Shown here one piece after another: positions 18,551 through 27,156 of a stretch of 64,000 nt of DNA (position 1 is the stretch's first letter; the number at the start of each line of letters is the position of its first letter). The position numbers and the translations under genes were made by a program. This DNA comes from Bacteroidota bacterium. GTDB taxonomy: Bacteria > Bacteroidota > Bacteroidia > Chitinophagales > Saprospiraceae. The stretch covers positions 1 to 64,000 of the forward strand of contig JAKQLF010000177.1 of NCBI GenBank assembly GCA_029567325.1. The letters run 5' to 3'. The notes under the pieces were generated by a model. It saw only the letters and a list, made by a program, of their open reading frames with translations, searched no databases and had not been told where the DNA came from.

Positions 18551-20971
18551 TCATTCATCAGTTTCTGTTTCAATATTGATGAATGCACTTCTGATAGGTG
18601 CTGGCATGATGCTATCCTCCCCTTTTACAGCTTTCCAAATAACTTCGCTAAAAATCAAATCAGGAATGAGGTCTTCCTTGGAAAAGTCAAAGGTTTCGCT
18701 CAATCTTGCACTGGCTGTTCCGCCTTTATTTTTATCATTCAAATTTATTTGAGCTGGCACAGCTTGAAAACCAGAAGTATTTATTTCTTTAGAAAAGCAT
18801 CTCCACAACGGTTCTGCTGCTGCATCAAATTGGCTCATCGGCGGCAAGCCAAGAATAAGCTCTATTGTTCTCAATATTGAAGATGTAGAATACATGGTGT
18901 GATCTACAAAACCTCTTTTGACAAAACCTCCTGCGATGTAAAGGGTTGATCTGTGTGCATCCACGTGATCACTGCCATTTTGAGCGTCATCTTCTGTTAT
19001 AAAGACTACGCTTTCGCCCCATATTTTACTTTTGGATAGATATTCAACAAACATTCCCACGGCCAAATCATTGTCAGCAACGTGTGCAAAAACAGTAGGT
19101 TTTCCCTCTTTTTGGCCTTCTGTGTGATCATTGATAAAACGTAAAGTATTGAGTTGTGGCACTTGGTTGATCATCAGTAGAGAATCAAACTCTTTTTGCC
19201 ATTGATAAAATCTTGTTGTATCCCTTACAGATTCATCCCAACTGGTAAAAGTTGGACAAAAATGACCTTCCAACACTGGAATATTAGCTTTGTAATCATC
19301 GGCAAATTCTCCGTAAGTGCGATACGTCACATTGGCTCTTTTGCAATAATCCCACAAAAACCCTTTAGCAGGATTGGCAATTTCTCTCACCCCTTCTGCA
19401 TCATATTTCCCGCCCCGACTTCCATAATTGGTCGGCCAGGTTTTTTCCAGATAATCATTGGCATTGGCAGAAAGGGACCAGTTGTGGCCATCAGCACTCA
19501 CTTCGCCATCCACATAAAAATTATCTAATAACACAAACTCGTTAACCAATTTATGCTGATTGGGTGTAACATTTGCACCAAACAAAAGCAAACTCGTATC
19601 ACCATTTCCTCCCGCAACATCTCCCAAAACTTGATCATAGGTTCTGTTTTCTTTCAAAATATAAAACACGTGTTTGATTGGAGAAGGATCACCAACTTTC
19701 ATGGGGATGGGATTTCCCACTTCCCCATTAGAGGTAGTTTCACGTTCTTTGCTATATGGCGTATTTTCGTAAACTTGCTTTGAATAAACTGCCAATTGTT
19801 GCGCATTGGGAATCTGAATGATGCTCATTTGTCCTTTCATCAACCCGCCAATATATTGCACTTCTTGTTTAGCTAATGAGTCACCTTTTTGATAAATAAC
19901 ATTTTGTTTTTTGTCACCAGGTTTTGGACCATTGGGGTTGGCATAAGAGGTAAATCCTTTACCATTAGAAACAAATATCTTTGTACCAACTACCTTCACA
20001 TTGGTAGGATACCAGCCGACTGGGATAAATCCCTTCGATTTACTACTTCCTATTTTTGCTACATCAAACACAGCCAGAGCATTATTGTCTGCGTTGGCAA
20101 TGTATAGTGTTGATTCATCGCTACTCAATGCCAATCCATTACTTGCTGATCCTACAGGTGCATTGGGATATAGAGCTGATTGCAAAACTTCCAAAACTTT
20201 CCTTTTGGGAATGTCTATTACAGAAACACTGTTGTCATTTGCATTGGCTACAAATAAAATGTTGCCTTTTTTATTCATCAACAATTCGTTCGGATTATCT
20301 CCAACTGGGATATTTCCTGATAATGTTTTTGAAGCCACATCATAAATCAAAACTTTGTCGCCTCCCCAAAGAGAGATGTAAAGTTCTTTTTTATCAATTG
20401 AAAGCACACAAGTATAGGATTCTGCACCTAAGGAAAGTTTGTTTTCAACTTTATTGGTACCAAGGTTAATGACGTATAATGAACTATCTTCTTTGGTCAC
20501 AACAAACATCTTTTGGCTGACTTCATCGATATCAAAACCTGCTGGCGAAATGCTAACTGGCCAAGGCTCTCCAAGTTTGATGGTGTCTTTGACTACTAAT
20601 TTGTTTTGTTTGATGTCGAATTTATAAATCCAATTGTCATTTCCTCCACTAGCATATAATGATTTTGAATCTTGACTAAACTTGAGTCCATACCACGATT
20701 TACCAACGACAAAATTGTCGACGACCTTTTCACTTTTCACATCTATGAGCTGAATACTTTGTACACTTTGCCCATTGTTGGTCACTGCCATCCATTTTTT
20801 AGAGGGAGAAACTGCAATATTTAAAGGTAAATCTCCTAGTGGAAAAGATTTTCCAGCAGGGCTCAATGACCAGCCATTGGGAAGTTTTACTTTTTGGCCT
20901 GATTGTGCGTGTGCTACACTATAAATAACGATAGCAAGTAAACAAAAAAGCAAGTTTATATTTTTCATCAT
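18551..20971 (-). CDS. YncE-like propeller fused to phosphoesterase (second of two)
   Basis: An 806-aa exported two-domain protein. After a signal peptide (IYSVAHAQ), residues ~45-345 are YncE/NHL-like propeller blades (NELLMNKKGNILFVANANDNSVSVID, LYIANADNNALAVFD). Residues ~430-770 are a phosphoesterase-family (PF04185) alkaline-phosphatase-superfamily domain: KHVFYILKENRTYDQVLG (ENR at ~441), VDGEVSADGHNWS, HVADNDLAVG, and ITEDDAQNGSDHVDAHRS with likely metal-binding Asp/His residues. PF04185 enzymes include acid phosphatases and phospholipases C that cleave phosphate (and possibly phosphonate) esters. It begins 9 bp after the stop of its paralogue, so they are co-transcribed. The upstream carrier and C-P cleavage genes suggest release of phosphonate head groups, though ordinary phosphate scavenging cannot be excluded. 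Confidence 0.88.
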   Translation of the reverse strand: MMKNINLLFCLLAIVIYSVAHAQSGQKVKLPNGWSLSPAGKSFPLGDLPLNIAVSPSKKWMAVTNNGQSVQSIQLIDVKSEKVVDNFVVGKSWYGLKFSQDSKSLYASGGNDNWIYKFDIKQNKLVVKDTIKLGEPWPVSISPAGFDIDEVSQKMFVVTKEDSSLYVINLGTNKVENKLSLGAESYTCVLSIDKKELYISLWGGDKVLIYDVASKTLSGNIPVGDNPNELLMNKKGNILFVANANDNSVSVIDIPKRKVLEVLQSALYPNAPVGSASNGLALSSDESTLYIANADNNALAVFDVAKIGSSKSKGFIPVGWYPTNVKVVGTKIFVSNGKGFTSYANPNGPKPGDKKQNVIYQKGDSLAKQEVQYIGGLMKGQMSIIQIPNAQQLAVYSKQVYENTPYSKERETTSNGEVGNPIPMKVGDPSPIKHVFYILKENRTYDQVLGDVAGGNGDTSLLLFGANVTPNQHKLVNEFVLLDNFYVDGEVSADGHNWSLSANANDYLEKTWPTNYGSRGGKYDAEGVREIANPAKGFLWDYCKRANVTYRTYGEFADDYKANIPVLEGHFCPTFTSWDESVRDTTRFYQWQKEFDSLLMINQVPQLNTLRFINDHTEGQKEGKPTVFAHVADNDLAVGMFVEYLSKSKIWGESVVFITEDDAQNGSDHVDAHRSTLYIAGGFVKRGFVDHTMYSTSSILRTIELILGLPPMSQFDAAAEPLWRCFSKEINTSGFQAVPAQINLNDKNKGGTASARLSETFDFSKEDLIPDLIFSEVIWKAVKGEDSIMPAPIRSAFINIETETDE

Positions 20972-20979
20972 GATAAATT

Positions 20980-23679
20980 TTAGTGGTTTTTGAATTCATT
21001 CTTGATCACTTTCACGTCGTCCATTTCGGGACCTTGCATGATGGTTTTCCAATCAACCCATCGATTGTATTTGCTCATGGCTTTGTCGGCATTGAAAACC
21101 CTAGGGTCATGAGGTTCTACGGTATATGGGGTGTAATCTGGTGTCGGTGTGAAGAAATCCTGTAACAAGGAAGCTGTTACGTCATATTGATTGACATATG
21201 GAGCACCAAGAATATTATAAATGACTTTGAGAATGGATCCAAAATTGGCGTGTGTATGACTGATATAACCCTTTTTCACATAAGGTCCCGCCATCATCAA
21301 AATGCTGCGATGCGCGTCCACATGATCAACTCCTCCCTGAGGATCATCTTCTGTGATGATGACCAACATTTCTTTCCAGTATTTTGTCCGTGATAAAAAA
21401 TGCAATATTCTACCCACCGCCAAATCATTATCAGCAACATAAGATGCGCTTGAAAAATATCCATCTTCTGGTCGAGGTGATGCAGTATGATCATTTGGAA
21501 TTTGCACTGCAATCAAAGAGGGCATTGTCTCCTTTCCCTTGATCCACATTTTAGTAAATTCATCTTCAAATTGATTCATTCTGAACTGATCAGGGATGTT
21601 CATATTATAACCAGCGTAATTGGTACTTGTCCTTGGATACAAAGCTTTTTGCATTGGAACCATTACTCCATGTGCAGCACCTGTAGCAGTATCAGACCAA
21701 GTTTCCCTTACGTGAGCGGTTTCATTGGCCTCTCCAAAATTATAAAACTCAAGCCCTTTGCGTTCCAGTGCTTCCCAGAGACCACCGATTTCTGCATAAT
21801 CCTCAGGATCCATGCTGCCTGTAGAACCTGGGAAAGTCCTACCTGGTGCGGTAGAAAAATACTTAGCGGTTTTATCCACACTTGAATTGGTCTCCACCCA
21901 CTCATTTGGAATAACCCCGACCATCCAATGATGGCCGTGGATTGAAGCATCGCTGTCGCAATAAAAATTATCGCTGAATGCAAATTGTTTGGCGGCTTTG
22001 TGATGATTGGGAGTCACCTTCATATTTTGAATGCCTCCCTTAAGGCTGTCGGGCAAAGTATATTCACAATTGACACCAAATCTAGCCAGGCTTTTATCGC
22101 CTTTTACACCCTCCATTTGGCCAAATACTTCATCAAATGTTCTGTTTTCCTTTGTGATATAAACGATGTGTTTGATGGGGCTTTCTTTTGCGCCAGGAAA
22201 AATGGGCAATGGATTTGGATCCATCGGGTCTGCCATAACTTCTTTGAATGTATTATCAATGGTTTGTTTGGTATAATCAGCTAGCTGCGACCTTGTTGGA
22301 ATGGCAACTTTTTGAAAACTTCCCAATTGAATGTCTCCAATGTAGGTACCTTGTGGAGGTGCAATAAAACCTGAACCACCATTGGGACCAGCGCCCAATC
22401 CACGGCAAGAAATGACATACATTTCTTTTTCGTCAGCAGATAATTTTACCCTACTCGGTCCCCAGCCTGTAGGAATCAGGCCCAATGTTTTTTCACTTTT
22501 GACGTCTATAACCGCAACTGCATTCATTCCCAGAAGGGCAACGTAGAGGGTCTTTTCATCTTTACTCAAAGTAATCCCAAACGGCAACGATCCACGATAT
22601 CGATCAATGCGTTTATCAATATTGATGGGAATATGTTTGAGGATTTTTCGATTCTTATGGTCAATTACGGCAATGTTGTCATTGGTTGCATTGGTAACAT
22701 ATAAGTATTGTTTACCAACGGCAATGGAGTTGGGACTTGCCCCACCTACTACCTCAGCATCCTCCACCATTTCACCAATTTGGTACCCAGTTTTGTACTT
22801 ATCTATGACTTTATTTGTCTTCAAATCGATGGTGAACACACTCATAGCTTCCGGAGATAGTGGATCACCTACTCCCGGTATTACTTTCCCATCAATGATG
22901 GTTCCTTCCCTTGATTCTTTGGAATTGTCAGCGTATGGGTGTCTCGAGATGAGCATGTCATTATAGTTCTCCTCTGTGATACCTTCGATCAAAGGATAAA
23001 CATACATGCCTACATTGGCAACAAAAGCTTTCTGGTGATCAGGACTTATGGCCAAACCAAAAGGTTGTCTGCCAACAGGAATAGACGCCGTAATTTTCTT
23101 TTTAGCTAAGTCATATCTGAGCATTCTGAAATTCCCCCGGTCTAAAACAAGTAATTCACCATTTTGATACAACAAATCTGAAGTAAAACTATCCTCAAAT
23201 TTTTTACCACTTACTTCCCCATTAAGTGATATGGAATCAATCCTTTTCATTTGCTCAATATCGTAAATTATGACTGCACCATTATCACCGCCGCTGAGGT
23301 ATATTGTCTTATTATCTGGGTTGAATGCTACACCAAGAAATGAACCATTGGAAAGTGGAGAAACTATTGTTTTGTCATAACTTGGAACTCTGGTTGTCTG
23401 CAAATCAGTAATTTGAATGATGGAAAATACACCGTTGTGAAGACTCACTGCTTTTCGTCCATTGGGTGAAATTGCCAGTCCAAAGGGATCGTGGGTAATT
23501 CTTACCAACTGACCAGCAGGTGTAAGAGTACGACCACTTGGCAGTACAGACTTACCCTTTTCATTGATGATGCAAATCTCTGATTTACCAGGAACTTCTA
23601 ATATGGGAAGTAATTGCTTTTGGGCTTGAACTACAAGGTACGAACAGTTAAAGAGAGCTAAAAAAGCAAGTATTCTCAT
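20980..23679 (-). CDS. YncE-like propeller fused to phosphoesterase (first of two)
   Basis: An 899-aa paralogue of the next gene, same architecture but longer. The start at 23679 is preferred over the track start (23733) because it gives a clean signal peptide (MRILAFLALFNCSYLVVQAQ) and because a -7 promoter element lies between the two candidates. Propeller blades span ~50-430 (PFGLAISPDHQKAFVANVGM, NSIAVGKQYLYVTNATNDNIAVID). The phosphoesterase domain follows (KHIVYITKENRTFDEVFG, FYCDSDASIHGHHWM, YVADNDLAVG, ITEDDPQGGVDHVDAHRS). Divergence between the two copies in the loops around the metal site (SDASIHGHHW versus VDGEVSADGHNW) suggests different ester substrates. It is likely periplasmic or surface-exposed. 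Confidence 0.88.
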   Translation of the reverse strand: MRILAFLALFNCSYLVVQAQKQLLPILEVPGKSEICIINEKGKSVLPSGRTLTPAGQLVRITHDPFGLAISPNGRKAVSLHNGVFSIIQITDLQTTRVPSYDKTIVSPLSNGSFLGVAFNPDNKTIYLSGGDNGAVIIYDIEQMKRIDSISLNGEVSGKKFEDSFTSDLLYQNGELLVLDRGNFRMLRYDLAKKKITASIPVGRQPFGLAISPDHQKAFVANVGMYVYPLIEGITEENYNDMLISRHPYADNSKESREGTIIDGKVIPGVGDPLSPEAMSVFTIDLKTNKVIDKYKTGYQIGEMVEDAEVVGGASPNSIAVGKQYLYVTNATNDNIAVIDHKNRKILKHIPINIDKRIDRYRGSLPFGITLSKDEKTLYVALLGMNAVAVIDVKSEKTLGLIPTGWGPSRVKLSADEKEMYVISCRGLGAGPNGGSGFIAPPQGTYIGDIQLGSFQKVAIPTRSQLADYTKQTIDNTFKEVMADPMDPNPLPIFPGAKESPIKHIVYITKENRTFDEVFGQMEGVKGDKSLARFGVNCEYTLPDSLKGGIQNMKVTPNHHKAAKQFAFSDNFYCDSDASIHGHHWMVGVIPNEWVETNSSVDKTAKYFSTAPGRTFPGSTGSMDPEDYAEIGGLWEALERKGLEFYNFGEANETAHVRETWSDTATGAAHGVMVPMQKALYPRTSTNYAGYNMNIPDQFRMNQFEDEFTKMWIKGKETMPSLIAVQIPNDHTASPRPEDGYFSSASYVADNDLAVGRILHFLSRTKYWKEMLVIITEDDPQGGVDHVDAHRSILMMAGPYVKKGYISHTHANFGSILKVIYNILGAPYVNQYDVTASLLQDFFTPTPDYTPYTVEPHDPRVFNADKAMSKYNRWVDWKTIMQGPEMDDVKVIKNEFKNH

Positions 23680-23706
23680 GATGAATTTATTTAGTCTATA
23701 AGTTTG

Positions 23707-23734
23707 CAAATCTAAATTTCTAGTGTTATTCAAA
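23707..23734 (-). promoter_or_regulatory. Candidate promoter of the YncE-phosphoesterase pair
   Basis: On the minus strand, TTTG (23731-23734) is followed 16 bp later by TAGATTTG (23707-23714), fitting the Bacteroidota TTTG...TAnnTTTG pattern with a slightly short spacer. It lies 28 bp upstream of the start at 23679 and supports that start. It suggests that the phosphoesterase genes can be transcribed independently of the upstream carrier gene. Confidence 0.45.
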
Positions 23735-23875
23735 TGTAAAGGAAAAGTGCTCCACTATCAATTTAAAATTAACAATCGCTGGAAGTTTGATTGCTTCTTT
23801 ATACGTCTCAAAGAAGTTTTGGTAATTCTTTGCTTTTGATAATCTTAGAAGAGAGTTCAACGAAATTCGAAAAAA

Positions 23876-25153
23876 TTATCCAATTACTTTAGGTTTTTTA
23901 CTCACAAAATAAGCCAGTAAAAACACTAAAGCGATGGCTGTTGCGCCACCTACTATAAAGGTCATATTTCTATAAAAATCAAACCAATGTAAATTGGGAT
24001 CAAAGAAATTTTTCACAATCAAAACACTGACAGATGCCAAATAGCCTATGGCATCTGTAATATACATGATGAAGCCTACATTTCCTTTGATTCGATAAGT
24101 AGCAATGAATCGATCATAAGCAATGCCATTGAGAATGATATAAGGTAAAAAGAGGCCAATTCCTGAAAGTACCATCCAAATCAATGGTGATAATTTTCCT
24201 GCCGTCAATAATATTGAAGCTCCCAATATAAGTGAAACAGCTGCCAGGCAAATTCCCAAGTTGACGATCAATGCCTTGTGATTTTCTTGAATCAAATAAA
24301 TAAAACCTAAGACAAAAAGGATGATCAAGGTAACAGCCAATTCTGTCATTGCAAAAACACTGCTATTTCCAATACCCATATCTACCATTATTTCAACCAT
24401 GAAATTATCCCTGACATCCCTTAAAACAGTCAGTAAAAGATATACAAATGAAAATAGCAAAATGGGAATGAAATATTTACGCAGAAAGTTTTTGCGATCA
24501 GAACCAGACATCGGTAGTCTGACCGATTTAGTTTCCATATCTTTCAAGCTGGGCGTTGGTAATCTTTTTAAAAAATAAGCAGAAATAAAAAAAATCGGCA
24601 ATGAGCATACGGCAATGACTGCGGGCATTATTTGTTCTGGAATTTCATAAGCAAGCAAAGACCTTCCCAATGATTTAGCAACTCCAGATGAAAATATAAA
24701 GTTTGCACTCAAGATTACTGTTAATACTTCCGTGATTCGCCGACCTTCACAGTAGGAAAATACAATTCCCCACACTAAACCCAATGGTAATCCATTTAAA
24801 AAAAGCCAAAGTGGCCCCCATTCATAGGGACTCAGGGCAAATCCAACAAGTGAAAAAGTGGCAAACAAAAGTAAATTTCTCAAAAGGGTAAGCCTTTTTT
24901 CTGGCTTTAATTCTGCGATTATTTTTATGCCCAAAAACTTGGACGTTGCATAACCCAAAACCTGTGCAACCACCAATAAAATTTTATAATCCCAATTCCA
25001 TAACTTTACTTGGTCAAAGGTCGCAGCGGTAAAAGGTTTGCGCATCATATACATGCTGAAATAAACCACAAAACAAACCAGACCCATGTAAAGAATCTGC
25101 CCCAATCTGTCGCCATTATCCGTCTGAAATTCACCTGACTTGTTTGCTGGCAT
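23876..25153 (-). CDS. DUF5690-family MFS-like membrane protein
   Basis: A 425-aa polytopic inner-membrane protein with about 11-12 hydrophobic segments, e.g. ILYMGLVCFVVYFSMYMMRKPF at the N-terminus, LWLFLNGLPLGLVWGIVFSYCEGRR, and ATAIALVFLLAYFVSKK at the end. The YMMRKPFTAATF segment resembles the organophosphate:phosphate antiporter branch of MFS (UhpT/GlpT-like first helix). I recognise it as DUF5690, which from memory co-occurs with phosphonate genes in Bacteroidota. It lies 132 bp downstream of the PhnX-like gene in the same direction. A carrier for aminoethylphosphonate or a related compound is the natural inference; direct evidence is lacking. Confidence 0.85.
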   Translation of the reverse strand: MPANKSGEFQTDNGDRLGQILYMGLVCFVVYFSMYMMRKPFTAATFDQVKLWNWDYKILLVVAQVLGYATSKFLGIKIIAELKPEKRLTLLRNLLLFATFSLVGFALSPYEWGPLWLFLNGLPLGLVWGIVFSYCEGRRITEVLTVILSANFIFSSGVAKSLGRSLLAYEIPEQIMPAVIAVCSLPIFFISAYFLKRLPTPSLKDMETKSVRLPMSGSDRKNFLRKYFIPILLFSFVYLLLTVLRDVRDNFMVEIMVDMGIGNSSVFAMTELAVTLIILFVLGFIYLIQENHKALIVNLGICLAAVSLILGASILLTAGKLSPLIWMVLSGIGLFLPYIILNGIAYDRFIATYRIKGNVGFIMYITDAIGYLASVSVLIVKNFFDPNLHWFDFYRNMTFIVGGATAIALVFLLAYFVSKKPKVIG

Positions 25154-25285
25154 TTTGGAAACTATTTAAATATTATTGATTACTCCTAAATGCTCAAGCA
25201 CGTCCAATCTTGCCATTTAAGTTTTGAAGTCACTTTTTTGTCCGAATAAGACATTAATTATGAATCACTGCACAAGAATGAAGCA

Positions 25286-25972
25286 TCAAATCTCTCCGAA
25301 AATGACTTCCTGCAATTCTGTGAGTGAATGAACAATGAAATCAGGGCCTTCTTTGGCCATCTGTTCAACAGTTTGAGCACCTGTGGTAATACCAATAGAC
25401 AAATAAACTTGTGCATTTTTACCTTCTAAAATGTCCACTGCACTATCGCCTATTTTAATGCTTTGTCTCGCGTCAATTCCTAGTTCTTTGCAAATTTTGA
25501 GGATCATATCGGGTGCAGGTCTTGCTTCAAAAACTTCATCGGCAGTGCAGAGTATGTCAAAATCACGGCCCTCTACAAAATCAACCTTTTTCAGTATGAT
25601 TTCTGCGATTTGTCTGGAATAGCCCGTATTGACTGCTTGTTTGATTTTGTGTTCTTTCAGAAATTCAAACAATGGACGACAATCATCAAACAATTTGATT
25701 TCATGTTCTTGGTATGCCCTGGTCAAGTTTCTCAAAAAAATACCGTGAATGTCATTGGTTTTTTCTGCTCTTTCTTCGTCATCTAGCGTTGTAGTATCTT
25801 TCAATAAGTCATGAATCGCAAACCATTTTTCTTTACCTGCTGCTTTATCCAATACAGTGGCCAATTCCATTGGGAAACCTTCCTGCTCAAAAGCGGTAAC
25901 AATGTTTTTATATACTAGATTGTCTTCATCAACGATGGTTCCAGCGAGGTCAAAAATTGCAAGTTTAATCAT
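25286..25972 (-). CDS. PhnX-like (phosphonatase-like) HAD hydrolase
   Basis: A 228-aa cytosolic HAD-family hydrolase of the phosphonatase-like group (TIGR03351-like). Motif I is DLAGT (D8 nucleophile, Ala at the second position as in PhnX). The cap has GKEKW, in which K49 aligns with the PhnX lysine (Lys53 in B. cereus) that forms a Schiff base with phosphonoacetaldehyde. NTGYSRQIAE matches motif II, ARPAPDM carries the arginine that replaces the usual HAD lysine, and KIGDSAVDILEG is the last motif. All features of C-P hydrolysis are therefore kept, giving phosphate plus an aldehyde (acetaldehyde from phosphonoacetaldehyde, or glycolaldehyde from its hydroxy form). The start codon overlaps the end of the FAD oxidoreductase gene by 4 bp (ATGA). 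Confidence 0.9.
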   Translation of the reverse strand: MIKLAIFDLAGTIVDEDNLVYKNIVTAFEQEGFPMELATVLDKAAGKEKWFAIHDLLKDTTTLDDEERAEKTNDIHGIFLRNLTRAYQEHEIKLFDDCRPLFEFLKEHKIKQAVNTGYSRQIAEIILKKVDFVEGRDFDILCTADEVFEARPAPDMILKICKELGIDARQSIKIGDSAVDILEGKNAQVYLSIGITTGAQTVEQMAKEGPDFIVHSLTELQEVIFGEI

Positions 25973-27156
25973 AAGGTTAGTGCTTGTTTTGGTGAACCGA
26001 TCAGTTTGGATACATTTTCTTCCGCATAACCAAAAGCTGCTGTCATGCCTTTTCCTCCTATTCCGGTAATAATGTGTATGTGGTCATCAATGGTTTTCGA
26101 AAAAATAGCCTCTTCTTTACATTGCGTGTAATAGCCCAACCAAGCCCTTTTCAATTGCCAGTTTTTGATGCTAATGATTTTCTGCGCTTCAGAAATTATG
26201 AATTGATTGATTTTTTCTTTGACCGTATAAACTTCCTTTTTATAATCATTGATGTCAAAATATTCGTGAGAATCGCCCACTATAATGGAACCCGATGGTG
26301 TTTGCTTGAATAAAATATGGACACCATATTTCTTAAATTGGGTATTAAAATCTTCTCTGCTTTTGATGTCGGCATAAGAGGGGCATTCACCAAAACCTTC
26401 ATACCTTCTGATCGTCTGACCCGTCAAAATGGATCCTGGCAAATAAGCATCAGACTGGCTTACCAATTCCATCATTTGCAGTTTCACCAGTTCAAGGTCC
26501 GATACTGCAAAAATATCTGGGAACAACATTTTCAGGTCACTTCCATTGCATAAAAAGACCTTGGAAGCTACAAAAAACCTTAAATCTGCAGTTGTAATGA
26601 CCACTTCCCCATTGGCGCGCAAAACATTTTTAACAAGGGTATTGCTGATGTATGTCAAATTCAATTTATCCATACAGTAATGGATCAATTTCAGCATTAA
26701 TTTGGCAGGTTCTACATTGATTTCTTGAGGAAAAAACAAAGCACCTTTGACATAATCACCGTTTAAAGATGGCGCATGGTCGCATGTCTCTTGTTTTGTC
26801 AACAAATGAGATTCATAGTCATTTGTTTGATTGATTATCGCTAATTCTTCAAGGAGTGTCATTTCTTCCTCATTGTTTGCAACATACAGCGAACCTGTTT
26901 GCCTTACCGTGATGTCTGCCTCCTCTTGGATTTGTTTGTATATTTCAAGACTTTTTCTTCCATACTTTTGCCATTCTTGGCCGAAACCCGAAGGAACAAC
27001 CTGGCCGAAATTCCTCACACTGGCATCTATGGGATATTGATTTTTTTCTATGACCGCTACCTTCAGACCTAGCAATGCGCAATGGTAGGCGTGTGCCATT
27101 CCTAAAATACCAGAACCAATGACCACTACATCAAATGTTTGCTTTTGGGTTTTCAT
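25969..27156 (-). CDS. FAD-dependent oxidoreductase of phosphonate clusters (TIGR03364-like)
   Basis: A 395-aa D-amino-acid-oxidase-fold flavoprotein. An N-terminal FAD-binding GSGILG (14-19) follows a beta strand (VVVIGSG) and E37 at the end of strand 2. The signature SVRNFGQVVPSG (46-57) is typical of TIGR03364 proteins, which sit beside phosphonatase-like hydrolases. The C-terminal substrate/FAD part has LKRAWLGYYTQ and ITGIGGKGMTAAFGYAE. Such enzymes deaminate 2-aminoethylphosphonate or its N-methyl or 1-hydroxy derivatives to the aldehyde used by the hydrolase next door. Its ATG overlaps the HD gene stop (TAATG), so the trio is translationally coupled. Which amine it prefers cannot be read from sequence. 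Confidence 0.9.
   Translation of the reverse strand: MKTQKQTFDVVVIGSGILGMAHAYHCALLGLKVAVIEKNQYPIDASVRNFGQVVPSGFGQEWQKYGRKSLEIYKQIQEEADITVRQTGSLYVANNEEEMTLLEELAIINQTNDYESHLLTKQETCDHAPSLNGDYVKGALFFPQEINVEPAKLMLKLIHYCMDKLNLTYISNTLVKNVLRANGEVVITTADLRFFVASKVFLCNGSDLKMLFPDIFAVSDLELVKLQMMELVSQSDAYLPGSILTGQTIRRYEGFGECPSYADIKSREDFNTQFKKYGVHILFKQTPSGSIIVGDSHEYFDINDYKKEVYTVKEKINQFIISEAQKIISIKNWQLKRAWLGYYTQCKEEAIFSKTIDDHIHIITGIGGKGMTAAFGYAEENVSKLIGSPKQALTL

Noticed and set aside
20056-20469. 137-aa plus-strand ORF opposite the phosphoesterase gene
   Set aside because: Antisense shadow, rich in Cys/His/Leu from the reverse frame, with several overlapping alternatives.
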